Shown one piece after another: positions 9,326 through 17,553 of a stretch of DNA of 64,000 nt. The position numbers and the translations under genes were made by a program. Under the pieces are notes generated by a model. It searched no databases and was not told where the DNA came from. It was given only the letters and a program-made list of their open reading frames with translations. Source of the stretch: Nitrospina sp. (lineage in GTDB: Bacteria > Nitrospinota > Nitrospinia > Nitrospinales > VA-1); the NCBI GenBank assembly GCA_018673915.1, contig JABHBK010000054.1, positions 88,527 through 152,526 on the forward strand, given 5' to 3'. Within the stretch, counting starts at the first letter, position 1. Every line of letters starts with the position of its first letter.

Positions 9326-10087
9326 ATGAGCGTCTTCACAAATTGTAGAAAAATTCGCCCTTTTATTTTCCTGCTGACAGTTTTTCCTGCAATATTTGCC
9401 GGGGAAGCTGCTTTTGCCAGCCAAGCCGGGGTGGACAAAAACTACAAACAAGCTAAATCCCTTGTAGAGTTCAAAGCCATTGTGGAGACAATCAAAAAAA
9501 TACTGGAAAAAGAACCCAATCGGTCAGGCTGGGAATGGCGGCTTGCCCGTTCCCATTACTCAATCGCTAAAAAAACTGAAAACGAAGAGACCAAGAACAA
9601 TCACTTTGACCAATGCATAGCACACAGTAGTCGAGCCCTGGAAATTGAACCGGGTTCTGCTATCAGTTTTTTTTATCGTGGCTTGTGCCGAGGGAAGCAG
9701 GGAGAGATGAAAGGCATTTGGTCTAGTCTGGGAATCATCGGACCTTTTGAAGAAGATATGAAAAAAGCGCTGGATCTCGACCCCGTTATCGAGAATGGAG
9801 GACCTCATCGAGCCTTGGGCAAGCTGTATCTGGAGCTGCCTTTTTTTCTGGGCGGTAATACGGATCAGTCGGTTTATCATCTTGAGGAAGCCGTTCGCCT
9901 GGGTCCCGATTATGCTGAAAACTATCTAGGGCTGGCGCAGGCCTATTACGCCCAAAATAATCCCATCTTTGCCAGGAAAACGCTTCTCACTTTAATGCGT
10001 CTGACTGATAATGTTGCGGACGATGAGGATCTATTGGAGTTAAGAAAAAAAGGCCAGGAGTTGATTAACAAGCTACCTTCTGATTAA
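9326..10087 (+). CDS. TPR-repeat periplasmic protein
   Basis: No specific function recognised. I start it at ATG 9326 rather than the in-frame TTG 45 nt upstream. This puts the signal peptide (basic residues, then FIFLLTVFPAIFAGEAAFA) at the N-terminus, with likely cleavage after AFA. The 253-residue mature region consists of helical pairs typical of tetratricopeptide repeats (for example WEWRLARSHYSIAKK, CIAHSSRALEIEPGSAISFFYRGLCRG, GPHRALGKLYLELPFFLGG, AVRLGPDYAENYLGLAQAYYAQ). It looks like a periplasmic scaffolding protein. It is read with recN, which starts 7 nt later. Confidence 0.8.
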   Translation: MSVFTNCRKIRPFIFLLTVFPAIFAGEAAFASQAGVDKNYKQAKSLVEFKAIVETIKKILEKEPNRSGWEWRLARSHYSIAKKTENEETKNNHFDQCIAHSSRALEIEPGSAISFFYRGLCRGKQGEMKGIWSSLGIIGPFEEDMKKALDLDPVIENGGPHRALGKLYLELPFFLGGNTDQSVYHLEEAVRLGPDYAENYLGLAQAYYAQNNPIFARKTLLTLMRLTDNVADDEDLLELRKKGQELINKLPSD

Positions 10088-10094
10088 TAAAGCT

Positions 10095-11801
10095 ATGATT
10101 AAAGAAATCAGAATCCGCAATTTTGCTATCATAGAAAATCTTGCGGTGAATTTTGAAAAAGGATTAAACGTTCTGACCGGTGAAACCGGAGCGGGAAAAT
10201 CCATCATTATCGATGCATTGAATCTCCTGCTTGGGGGAAGGGCAGATACCGATTCCATTCGTTCAGGAGAAACCACCGCTTATGTAGAAGGGGTATTTGA
10301 AGTTAACGACCCCGTGACCCTCGACATAATTCGGGAATCCGGCATTGAAATGGAAGATAACGAACTTCTCGTCAAACGCCAGGTTTCCAACTCCGGTAAA
10401 AACCGTTGCCTGCTCAATGAAAGTCCCGTCACCGTTTCCACTCTGGCAAAAATTGGAGACCGGCTGGTAGACTTGCATGGACAGCACGATCACCAAACCC
10501 TGCTTCATCCTGAAGTGCATGTAGACCTTTTAGACCTGTATGGCAAATCCAAAGATCTTCGGGATGAGTTCACGCAGAATTTCTCAGAGTTCCAGGCGCA
10601 AATGAAAAAATTGCAATCCTTGGAAACGGATGAACAGGAACGTATCCAGAAAGAAGAATTCTTAAGCTTTCAACTCACAGAAATTGATCAAGCGGGACTT
10701 TCAAAAGAAGAGGAAGAAGAAATCAAGGCAGAAAGCAATAAACTAAAACATGCGGAAAAAATACGTGCAGGACTGGAGAAAAGTAAGTCCCTGCTGACTG
10801 ACAAGCAGGGGTCTATCATAGAAAATCTGGGGCAGGCATTAAAAGAGCTGGAAGCCATTCACGTTATTGACCCCAGCCTTGGTGAAATTGTAGAGCGATC
10901 CCGTTCCGCCTACTACGAGTTGGAAGAGGTAGTGGAATCTTTGCAAAGTTATGACCGGTCTTTGGAGTTCAATCCAAACCGGTTGGAAGAAATTGAAGAC
11001 CGCCTTGCCGAGATCAACGGACTGAAACGAAAATATGGCAACGATATTCAGGAAATTTTAAAACGCCGGGATCAAATTGCCGAAGAGTTGCAGCAGTTGG
11101 CTTCCAATGAAGAAAATATGAAAGCACTGGAAGAGAAGCTGACACAAAAAGAAGGTGCCTTGTCAAAACTCGCCATTAAGCTGGCAGAAAAAAGAGAGGT
11201 CACCGCAAAGAACCTTACCAGTAGTATTGAAAAAGAGTTGAAAGAACTGAGTATGGGCAATGTCCAGTTTGGAGTGCGTTTTAATTATCCATCCAACCCA
11301 GACGGATTTATTCTATTCCGCAAAGAAAAAATGAAAGCCACTCCAACCGGATTGGGTGCATTGGAGTTTTTGTTTTCACCCAATCCCGGCGAAGAGTTGC
11401 GTCCTTTAGCAAAAATTGCTTCGGGCGGTGAAATATCCCGTGTGATGTTGGCTCTAAAATCTATTTTGAACGATCAGGATACTATTCCGGTAATGATCTT
11501 TGATGAAGTGGATACGGGAATTGGCGGCGGCGTGGCTGAAAAAGTAGGGGTCAAGTTGAAAAAAGTTGCCAAGGCCAAACAGGTTTTCTGTATCACCCAT
11601 CTCCCGCAGATAGCGGGCATGGCTTCTTCTCATTTCCGCATAGAAAAACAAATAAAAGGGAAACGCACCCGATCCAGCATTCGTCAGTTGGAGCCTGAAG
11701 AACGCGTGGAAGAATTGGCCCGCATGTCCAGCGGAGAAAAAATCACCGATGCTTCCCTCGAACACGCCCGCGAAATGCTCCGCCCCTCTAGCGAGGGGTA
11801 G
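10095..11801 (+). CDS. recN: DNA repair protein RecN
   Basis: SMC-like ATPase for double-strand-break repair. The 568-residue protein has Walker A GETGAGKS (residues 29-36) after the RIRNFAIIENLAVNF strand. It also has the LHGQHDHQTLL Q-loop region, a long coiled-coil middle, the signature ASGGEISRVMLALK, and Walker B MIFDEVDTGIGG near residue 469, followed by CITHLPQIAG. The final residues (RPSSEG) and the stop codon come from a palindromic repeat element (11783-11798) rather than from the conserved RecN end, suggesting the element inserted at the 3' end. Confidence 0.96.
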   Translation: MIKEIRIRNFAIIENLAVNFEKGLNVLTGETGAGKSIIIDALNLLLGGRADTDSIRSGETTAYVEGVFEVNDPVTLDIIRESGIEMEDNELLVKRQVSNSGKNRCLLNESPVTVSTLAKIGDRLVDLHGQHDHQTLLHPEVHVDLLDLYGKSKDLRDEFTQNFSEFQAQMKKLQSLETDEQERIQKEEFLSFQLTEIDQAGLSKEEEEEIKAESNKLKHAEKIRAGLEKSKSLLTDKQGSIIENLGQALKELEAIHVIDPSLGEIVERSRSAYYELEEVVESLQSYDRSLEFNPNRLEEIEDRLAEINGLKRKYGNDIQEILKRRDQIAEELQQLASNEENMKALEEKLTQKEGALSKLAIKLAEKREVTAKNLTSSIEKELKELSMGNVQFGVRFNYPSNPDGFILFRKEKMKATPTGLGALEFLFSPNPGEELRPLAKIASGGEISRVMLALKSILNDQDTIPVMIFDEVDTGIGGGVAEKVGVKLKKVAKAKQVFCITHLPQIAGMASSHFRIEKQIKGKRTRSSIRQLEPEERVEELARMSSGEKITDASLEHAREMLRPSSEG

Positions 11802-11944
11802 CAATGAGGCGGCAACGCTCACGCGACCGCCAAAAGCAAAAACTTTTCCCTTGGTATGGGGGGATTTGGCCAGGGTTCGTTCAGCCGAGATAAACATTTG
11901 GTCGTTAAAAACAACAATCACATTCGCCTCCCCTGCTAAGGGGG
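11783..11944. repeat. Intergenic palindromic repeat element at the recN end
   Basis: Two short hairpins bracket the 158-nt gap after recN: CCCCTC-TAGC-GAGGGG at 11783-11798, which encodes the last RecN residues, and CCCC-TGCTAA-GGGG at 11930-11943. The second core recurs near 18827 and 29425, with related flanking sequence there, and TAGC-loop hairpins recur at 18301. I read this as one copy of a small dispersed palindromic element. Confidence 0.6.
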
Positions 11945-11959
11945 CCGGAGAAAGATATT

Positions 11960-12196
11960 ATGCACACTGATTCTATTCAATGGCAGATTGAAGTCGATAA
12001 AAAAGACATCGCATACATAGTCAGTATTTTTGAGGGATACGATAATCTGGCGGTGGTGCGAACGGTAGATGCTTCCCGAGGAATCATTGAACTCATGATA
12101 TCTCCTGATTACTTAGAAGATACACGCCGTTTGGTGCAATCGCTTTCCGAAGAGATTCCTTTTCGCCGGCGAATCGCTGTTGATAGCGAGCAATAG
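11960..12196 (+). CDS. DUF4911-type small protein
   Basis: A 78-residue protein with ATG preceded by a good Shine-Dalgarno (ggag, 8-9 nt upstream, which lies in the repeat element). The sequence pattern, a short strand WQIEVDKKDIAYIVSIFEGYDNLAVVRT in part, then a turn with D-A-S-R-G and a second strand IIELMISPDY, fits the DUF4911 family as I remember it. That is a small alpha/beta domain of unknown function common in Deltaproteobacteria and relatives. No function can be given. It follows recN on the same strand. Confidence 0.7.
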   Translation: MHTDSIQWQIEVDKKDIAYIVSIFEGYDNLAVVRTVDASRGIIELMISPDYLEDTRRLVQSLSEEIPFRRRIAVDSEQ

Positions 12197-12252
12197 TTTC
12201 CATTAGCTAGCAAAAACCTGTCGCGGCTTGATGGGCTTTTTTTATACTCCCT

Positions 12253-12266
12253 CCCACAGGAGTGGG
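12253..12266. repeat. Short palindrome abutting the apt stop codon
   Basis: CCCAC-AGGA-GTGGG forms a 5-bp hairpin directly next to the apt stop (12267-12269 on the minus strand). The run CTAGTAATGG beside it resembles the sequence next to the TAGC-loop hairpin at 11783. The preceding plus-strand text contains CGGCTTGATGGGC followed by seven T (12237-12243), which may serve as the end of the DUF4911 transcript. Probably another, diverged copy of the dispersed palindromic element. Confidence 0.4.
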
Positions 12267-12788
12267 CTAGTAATGGATCATTGAGTGGATGGGAATACCA
12301 TTAAATTTTTCCCGGCCTTTCAGGAAGTCCAATTCAATGAGGAAGGTGGCTTCCATAATTTTTACATTTTCAAAATTTTTCTGGATCAAATCAAGCGTAG
12401 CGGCCATGGTTCCTCCCGTAGCCAATACATCATCGATGAGGATAATATTTTGGCCTGATCGAAATGCGTCCTGGTGAACTTCAACTGTGTCGGTTCCATA
12501 TTCCAGGGAGTAGGTTTCCTGGAAAGTTTTGTAAGGGAGTTTGCCAGGCTTTCGGATCATGACTACCCCGGTACCCAGCGCATAGGCTAAAGCTGAAGCA
12601 AAGATAAATCCGCGTGCTTCCACACCTACCACCGCGTCCACCGTCTTGTCCGCATAGCGATCTCTCAGAGAGTTGATAGTTTTCTGGAATGCTACGGAGT
12701 CGCTCAAAAGCGGTGTGATATCTTTGAAGATGATACCCTCTTTGGGAAAGTCCGGAACATCGCGGATGATTTGTTTCACAGATTCCAT
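12267..12788 (-). CDS. apt: adenine phosphoribosyltransferase
   Basis: Purine salvage: adenine + PRPP to AMP. The 173-residue form starts at ATG 12786-12788, preceded by an AAGGTGAAG ribosome-binding site. An upstream in-frame TTG would add 14 residues not seen in the family. Motifs: N-terminal IRDVPDFPKEGIIFKDITPLL, GVEARGFIFASALAYALG, the basic RKPGKLPY loop, and the PRPP-binding IILIDDVLATGGTMAATLDLI. Length agrees with bacterial Apt (about 170-183 aa). Convergent with the DUF4911 gene; read after the M23 lipoprotein gene. Confidence 0.95.
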   Translation of the reverse strand: MESVKQIIRDVPDFPKEGIIFKDITPLLSDSVAFQKTINSLRDRYADKTVDAVVGVEARGFIFASALAYALGTGVVMIRKPGKLPYKTFQETYSLEYGTDTVEVHQDAFRSGQNIILIDDVLATGGTMAATLDLIQKNFENVKIMEATFLIELDFLKGREKFNGIPIHSMIHY

Positions 12789-12868
12789 GGCTTCACCTTT
12801 CTTGGATTTCACGTTGGACCAGAGTTGCAACCTTGGTTTTTTATCAAAGAATTGAGGAAAAGAAAAAT

Positions 12869-13582
12869 TTATCTTTTTAGAGGCAGATATTTTATGGGAT
12901 TTTTGGGATGGGTGTTGTTCCTCACCTCAAAGTGAACATGGGGTCCCGTGGATCGACCTGTGCTTCCCATAAGGGAAATTTTTTGTCCCTGCTTGACCTT
13001 ATTTCCTTTTTTAACAAGGAGTTTAGAGTTGTGAGCGTAAAGGGTGGTTAGATGGTGTTTGTGTTTTATGATGATCATTTTCCCGTAACCCGTGGGCCCC
13101 CATCCACTAAACGCGACTTCTCCCTCTGCAGCAGCATAAATAGGAGTCCCTTTGGGAGCTGCTATATCGATACCTTCATGCTTGCGTCCGTTACGCATTC
13201 CGAACTTGGAAGTAAGTGTACCTTTCGAGGGCCAGATGAGAAAACCTTTACGCGGTTTAACAGTGGGAGATGTTTTCTTTTTTACCGTACGCGAGGGGGA
13301 CTTATTGGAAGTGGGTACTTGCAAAACACGGCGGGCACCGGGTATCCATAAACGGGTTCCCGCCTTCAGTTTAGTGGGGTCGCTAATATGGTTGGAACGT
13401 TTCAGAACTTCTACACTCAGTTCATAGACACTGGCAATGCGGTAAAGAGTCTGATCTTTGAGTACTGTGTGGTAGACCCCTTCCCCATTTTCTGGCCAAG
13501 GATCGTATTGAAAACTTTGGCATCCTATAAGGAGCAAAGAGCTGATGAGAATAATGAATTTTAAATAATGTTGGAAGGGCAT
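12869..13582 (-). CDS. LysM and M23-peptidase-domain lipoprotein (NlpD-like)
   Basis: A 237-residue lipoprotein: signal peptide with lipobox LLLIGC (Cys21). A LysM domain follows at residues 37-82 (YHTVLKDQTLYRIASVYELSVEVLKRSNHISDP), then a basic linker. The C-terminal LytM/M23 domain contains HEGIDIAAPKGTPIYAA and GPHVHFEV. Both metal-binding pairs, H-x-x-x-D and H-x-H, are present, so it could be an active endopeptidase. In E. coli NlpD the site is degenerate and the protein only activates amidases. Peptidoglycan remodelling at the cell envelope is the likely role. Upstream of apt, same strand. Confidence 0.88.
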   Translation of the reverse strand: MPFQHYLKFIILISSLLLIGCQSFQYDPWPENGEGVYHTVLKDQTLYRIASVYELSVEVLKRSNHISDPTKLKAGTRLWIPGARRVLQVPTSNKSPSRTVKKKTSPTVKPRKGFLIWPSKGTLTSKFGMRNGRKHEGIDIAAPKGTPIYAAAEGEVAFSGWGPTGYGKMIIIKHKHHLTTLYAHNSKLLVKKGNKVKQGQKISLMGSTGRSTGPHVHFEVRNNTHPKNPIKYLPLKR

Positions 13583-13640
13583 TTTTAGGAGGCTTGAAGG
13601 TGCTATAAGCTGTTGAAAAATTGTAGCATTTTTTCAATTT

Positions 13641-13673
13641 CGTTTACAAGTTTCGAGGCATCCTGTATAAACG
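13641..13673 (+). promoter_or_regulatory. Sigma70-type promoter inside an inverted repeat, for the FG-GAP gene
   Basis: TTTACA (13643-13648) and TATAAA (13666-13671) are separated by exactly 17 nt, 37 nt upstream of the ATG at 13708. The two boxes lie in the arms of an inverted repeat, CGTTTA (13641-13646) and TAAACG (13668-13673), which could also be read by a dimeric regulator. Confidence 0.6.
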
Positions 13674-13707
13674 AAAAATCGCTTTATTAAAGAATTGGAA
13701 AAAAATA

Positions 13708-14859
13708 ATGGTGAAAAAGTTGTTACGGTTGGATTTAAAAACAATAGCTACCTTATTAGGTGCTCTTCTATTTGCCGGTTGCGTACAAAGTCAGCCCTCG
13801 CCAGATTTATTTGCACTGCCGGTATCTTATATGGTCGGGGAAAAACCGGAAGTGATATTGGCCAAGGACATGAACAACGATGAATTTCCTGACCTTCTAG
13901 TTGTCAACTCTGCCAGCAGTTCCCTTACATATCTAGAGGGTATTGGGGACGGCACCTTCAAAGACTCGCAAACTATTGAAACCGGGCGGGAGCCTTTTGC
14001 TCTGGATGTAGCAGACTTCAATGGCGATCGCATTCCAGATATTGCTTTATGCAACTATGGCGATGGAAATGTCTCCATCATTCTTGGGCAAAAAGACGGC
14101 TTGTTCAAATTGAAGACCGAGGTGAAGGTAGGACGGCTTCCCATAGCCATTTCATCGGGCGATTTCAATAACGATGAAATAATCGATCTCGCGGTTTCAC
14201 TTCGTTTCAATAAATTGTTCATTCTTCTCGGAGTGGGCGATGGTACTTTCAAAGTGGCTGAGGCCTATCAGGCAGGTCCAACTCCCGCAAATATGACCAT
14301 CAGCGATTATAACAGCGATGGCAATCTGGATATTGCCATGGCGCTCAATGCCGTCAAGGTGAGGCATATTAAATTGTTTTTGGGCAATGGGGATGGCACT
14401 TTCCTGCCCCCTAAAAAAATTTCAGGCGGCAACCAGTCCTCTTTCATCATTCACCATGATATGAACCTGGATGGCAAGGCAGATTTGATTGCGTCAAGTC
14501 CGATGAAGGACAGCCTCAGCATTTATATGGGCGATGGCAAGGGCAAGTTCTCCAAGCAGGAAGACTTTGCCGGAGAAAAAGGGCCGCATAACATAGTGGT
14601 CGGGGACTTCACCGGCGACAAGGTTCCCGATATTGTTGTGTGCAACCGTAGAGGTGGGTCCATTTCTGTTATCCCTGGAAAGGGAGACGGATCGTTTCTT
14701 TACCCACATTATAATTATGTTGTGGGCTCCCAGCCCCGCTCCATCACGGGTGCGGACTTCAATCACGATGGCATGATGGATATCGCGGTGGTGCTTTACC
14801 AGAAACAAATCCTAGAGGTGTTTTTAAGAAAAGCCAATGCCCCGCTTAATGATGTTTAG
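13708..14859 (+). CDS. FG-GAP/VCBS-repeat lipoprotein, seven-bladed propeller
   Basis: A 383-residue lipoprotein: lipobox LLFAGC after a hydrophobic stretch, with Cys at about residue 25. The mature part holds seven calcium-binding-type D-x-N-x-D-x-x-D repeats (DMNNDEFPD, DFNGDRIPD, DFNNDEIID, DYNSDGNLD, DMNLDGKAD, DFTGDKVPD, DFNHDGMMD), each followed by a hydrophobic strand and a GDGTF-like turn. That count is enough to close a beta-propeller like the integrin-alpha head. Likely surface or periplasmic. No catalytic residues recognised, so the role is unknown; binding or scaffolding is inferred. No obvious Shine-Dalgarno before the ATG. Confidence 0.85.
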   Translation: MVKKLLRLDLKTIATLLGALLFAGCVQSQPSPDLFALPVSYMVGEKPEVILAKDMNNDEFPDLLVVNSASSSLTYLEGIGDGTFKDSQTIETGREPFALDVADFNGDRIPDIALCNYGDGNVSIILGQKDGLFKLKTEVKVGRLPIAISSGDFNNDEIIDLAVSLRFNKLFILLGVGDGTFKVAEAYQAGPTPANMTISDYNSDGNLDIAMALNAVKVRHIKLFLGNGDGTFLPPKKISGGNQSSFIIHHDMNLDGKADLIASSPMKDSLSIYMGDGKGKFSKQEDFAGEKGPHNIVVGDFTGDKVPDIVVCNRRGGSISVIPGKGDGSFLYPHYNYVVGSQPRSITGADFNHDGMMDIAVVLYQKQILEVFLRKANAPLNDV

Positions 14860-14896
14860 TGGAACTCCGAACTCTTCCCCCACCTGGGTTATAAAG

Positions 14897-15091
14897 TTAA
14901 TGCTCCGAGTCGGGAATGATTTCGTCTCCATCGATGACATATTTCCCATCCAGCCATTTACCCAGGTCGATAGTTCGGCAGCGTTCGGAGCAAAAGGGTA
15001 AAAACGGATTTTTAGTTCTATCCATCTCTGCAGGCTCCTTGCAGATCCCGCATTTTAGATGTTTTTGGGATGATTCGTTCACGGTTTTCAA
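14897..15091 (-). CDS. yacG: DNA gyrase inhibitor YacG-type zinc protein
   Basis: A 64-residue protein with a single zinc ribbon, C-G-I-C near residue 16 and FCSERCRTIDLGKWL near residue 33, followed by YVIDGDE. This is the YacG pattern. In E. coli YacG binds GyrB and inhibits gyrase. The longest frame starts at TTG 15089-15091; a GTG three codons in has a better-placed AGG upstream and may be the real start. Convergent with the FG-GAP gene. Confidence 0.85.
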   Translation of the reverse strand: MKTVNESSQKHLKCGICKEPAEMDRTKNPFLPFCSERCRTIDLGKWLDGKYVIDGDEIIPDSEH

Positions 15092-15165
15092 CCTAAAATC
15101 TTGTCTTTTTGCATCCTAGCACAAGCCTGATTTTTGCTACATTTCATCCCACCTCTGAATTTTTG

Positions 15166-15194
15166 TTTACATTCTTCACAACTATTTGTATATT
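15166..15194 (+). promoter_or_regulatory. Sigma70-type promoter for gspAB
   Basis: TTTACA at 15166-15171 and TATATT at 15189-15194, spacing 17 nt, each one base off consensus. It lies about 220 nt before the ATG at 15416 in an AT-rich stretch with no other candidate as good. Confidence 0.55.
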
Positions 15195-15338
15195 AAGGCG
15201 TTATAGATCTCATTTTGGATGGGGTCTATGGGGGATTTTTTTAGGAATGTTTTAACCTTTTGTTTTAATTAGGTTTATTAGTTTTGAAGGATTTTTAATA
15301 AAAAATTTCGCGGAAAATTTAAAGCATTATTTATCAAT

Positions 15339-15399
15339 GGGTTGTTGAGGCTTCGATTTTTTGTCTCAATAATCGCAGATCGAAATTGCTTATCAACCC
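15339..15399 (+). promoter_or_regulatory. Nested stem-loop in the gspA 5' leader
   Basis: Three collinear stem blocks pair in order: GGGTTG (15339-15344) with CAACCC (15394-15399), AGGC (15348-15351) with GCTT (15388-15391), and TTCGAT (15352-15357) with ATCGAA (15379-15384). They leave a loop of about 21 nt. It ends 16 nt before the start codon, close enough to influence ribosome access. Could be a translational control element; no known riboswitch recognised. Confidence 0.45.
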
Positions 15400-15415
15400 G
15401 ATGGGATGAAACGCT

Positions 15416-17521
15416 ATGATTACTGAAGTTCAGGATTATTACCAGTTGCTAGGTGTTCCACATGGGGCGACCCAGAAGGAAATTGACCTTGCGTATCAAA
15501 AACTGATCAGCAAGTTTGATTCCTCAGAAAAGAAATCTGCTTCTGTGGATCAGCCCACTCTCAAGGAACGGATTGAGGTAGCGCAAGAAGCTTATGACAC
15601 GCTTTCCCACGGACAGAAACGCGAAGCCTACGACGCGGTCATTGAGGTAAAGAAAGGTCATGGTGTTTCAGAAAAACCTAAAGGTTCTAAATCGGGACCC
15701 TTAAAGTTTCTGGGAATTAAAGATAACTCAAGAAAATCCAAACATCAGAATGTTTATCAGGACTTTTTCGGATTTTCCGAGAAACCTTTCGATCTGACGC
15801 CTGATCCCAAATACCTGTACCTGAGTCCCAAGCATAAAGAGGTACTTGCACATCTGGTTTATGGGTTGCAAGAGAACAATGGGTTTCTAAAAATAGTTGG
15901 AGAAGTTGGAACAGGTAAAACGATGATCTGCCGAAGTTTTCTTCGAGAGCTTCGGGCCGATTTCAATATCGCTTATATTTTTAATCCATGCATCAATGAA
16001 TTGGAGTTGCTCCAAACGATCAATGCGGAACTGGGACTTCCGGGAAAAAGCAAAAGTAAAAAGAAACTGGTTGATGTCCTAAACCACTTTTTATTGGAAG
16101 AGAGAGCCAAAGGGCATCGAGTAGTGGTTATCATTGATGAAGCTCAGGATCTTGCAACCAATGTATTGGAACAGCTGCGTCTACTTTCCAACCTTGAAAC
16201 CGATACCGAAAAACTAATTCAGATTGTTTTGATAGGACAACCTGAATTGGACAAAGTTCTGGCTAAAGATGGGCTACGTCAATTGCGCCAGCGCATTACC
16301 ATTAAGTGGGAACTTTTGCCTTTAAACCTGGAAGAGACTCGGGGTTACATCCAGCACCGCCTCAACGTTGCGCTGGGTAAGGGGAAGGTGCGTTTTTCCC
16401 GACAAGCAGTGGAAATGGTTTATCGCTATTCCCGGGGCATTCCCCGCATGATTAATGTGGTGGCAGATCGAACCCTGTTGATCGCTTATACACAAAGCAC
16501 CAAAAAAATCACGCCCAAGATTGTTAAGTTGGCGGTGAGTGACATAGGTGAATTGGATCCGCTTGAATCCTGGGCGGATAAATTCTGGAAGCTGGTACTT
16601 CCTTCCGGATTGGCCGCAGGGTTGATATTTTTCGCCATTAATTTTTTTGCTTTACCGGGCTACAATAAAAATGCCCCAGAGGGAAAAGATATTTCTGCGT
16701 TGATTCAGGAAAATCCGATGGACCTGTCTACTCCAGGAGAGCTGGTGCCTCGTTTTTCTCCTTCATCCTCGATGGCTGTTCAACCCGCGCCAGTGAAAGC
16801 ACCCGTTTTCTCAAAAACAGAAACGGTGAATAACGATTTATCCACTCCGCAAAGAAGGATTCCCAGCAACGGGCCTTTGAGTGTTCTTGATCCGGAAAAA
16901 CTTGTGACCTACCTTTCCAGTCTGACTTTAGTAGAAAGTAAATTGGAAGCGGTGAAATGGATTCTGGAAGCCTGGCATATTGACCTTGGACAATTGCAGG
17001 GTTTAACTGAGGCAGACTTGGAAATGATTGAAGAGGACCATCAGTTATCCTCGTTCGAAGTGAATGGTACTCTGGAACGGTTGAAAAGCCTCAACTATCC
17101 TGCGTTGCTTGAAATTGCTCTACCCAACGCCCAGGGAACTAAATATCTGGCTCTGGTTTCTATTCAAGGGGATACTGCGGTGTTTGGTTCGGTAGATAAA
17201 ATTAAAATGCCGCTATCAGTCATTGATTCCCTCTGGACTCGTAAAGCCATTATTCCTTGGAAAGATTTTGAAAATTTGCCGGAATCCCTTGGAATTGGTT
17301 ACAAGGGTAAAGAGGCAATATGGCTGCAAAAAAATCTTAGGCTCCTGGGTTATTTTCAGGGACGGGAGGCACCATTATATGGTCCTAAAACAGTCCAGGC
17401 TATGATGAAGCTTCAGCGTAAAAATAGTATCAAAGATGATGGAATTTTTAATACTGACAGCAAATTACTTTTGTATAATCTGTTGCAGATTTATTCCACT
17501 CCAAGGCTGGTTTCCCAATAA
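15416..17521 (+). CDS. gspA: GspA/ExeA-type AAA+ ATPase with N-terminal J-like domain and C-terminal peptidoglycan-binding domain
   Basis: A 701-residue inner-membrane ATPase. Residues 6-72 resemble a J-domain (DYYQLLGVPHGATQKEIDLAYQKL, later AYDTLSHGQKREAYD), but the HPD tripeptide needed to stimulate Hsp70 is absent (KFDSSEK in its place). Residues 105-380 are the ExeA ATPase: FFGFSEKPFDLTPDPKYLY, Walker A GEVGTGKT (161-168), Walker B VVIIDEAQD (about 237-245), IGQPEL and RGIPRMINV. One membrane span follows near 392-412. The C-terminus has a GspA-type domain and a PG_binding_1 repeat (WLQKNLRLLGYF, YGPKTVQAMMKLQ). In Aeromonas ExeA with ExeB binds peptidoglycan to let the type II secretin assemble. 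The next gene is the B partner. Confidence 0.85.
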   Translation: MITEVQDYYQLLGVPHGATQKEIDLAYQKLISKFDSSEKKSASVDQPTLKERIEVAQEAYDTLSHGQKREAYDAVIEVKKGHGVSEKPKGSKSGPLKFLGIKDNSRKSKHQNVYQDFFGFSEKPFDLTPDPKYLYLSPKHKEVLAHLVYGLQENNGFLKIVGEVGTGKTMICRSFLRELRADFNIAYIFNPCINELELLQTINAELGLPGKSKSKKKLVDVLNHFLLEERAKGHRVVVIIDEAQDLATNVLEQLRLLSNLETDTEKLIQIVLIGQPELDKVLAKDGLRQLRQRITIKWELLPLNLEETRGYIQHRLNVALGKGKVRFSRQAVEMVYRYSRGIPRMINVVADRTLLIAYTQSTKKITPKIVKLAVSDIGELDPLESWADKFWKLVLPSGLAAGLIFFAINFFALPGYNKNAPEGKDISALIQENPMDLSTPGELVPRFSPSSSMAVQPAPVKAPVFSKTETVNNDLSTPQRRIPSNGPLSVLDPEKLVTYLSSLTLVESKLEAVKWILEAWHIDLGQLQGLTEADLEMIEEDHQLSSFEVNGTLERLKSLNYPALLEIALPNAQGTKYLALVSIQGDTAVFGSVDKIKMPLSVIDSLWTRKAIIPWKDFENLPESLGIGYKGKEAIWLQKNLRLLGYFQGREAPLYGPKTVQAMMKLQRKNSIKDDGIFNTDSKLLLYNLLQIYSTPRLVSQ

Positions 17522-17553
17522 CCCTTCTTCCTATTTATTGAAAGAGCAAGAGA

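Larger units (their letters stand above)
15092..15415. other. 324-nt AT-rich leader region upstream of gspA
   Basis: No gene seen. It holds the yacG start region at its left end, a good sigma70 promoter at 15166-15194 pointing right, and a nested hairpin at 15339-15399 just before the gspA ATG. The transcript would carry an untranslated leader of about 215 nt. Confidence 0.6.

Noticed and set aside
11454..11921. 155-codon minus-strand frame over the recN 3' end and repeat
   Set aside because: Mostly antisense to conserved RecN residues; the rest is a translation of the palindromic element.
12197..12252. Rho-independent terminator after the DUF4911 gene
   Set aside because: There is a seven-T run at 12237-12243, but no adequate stem directly before it could be drawn.
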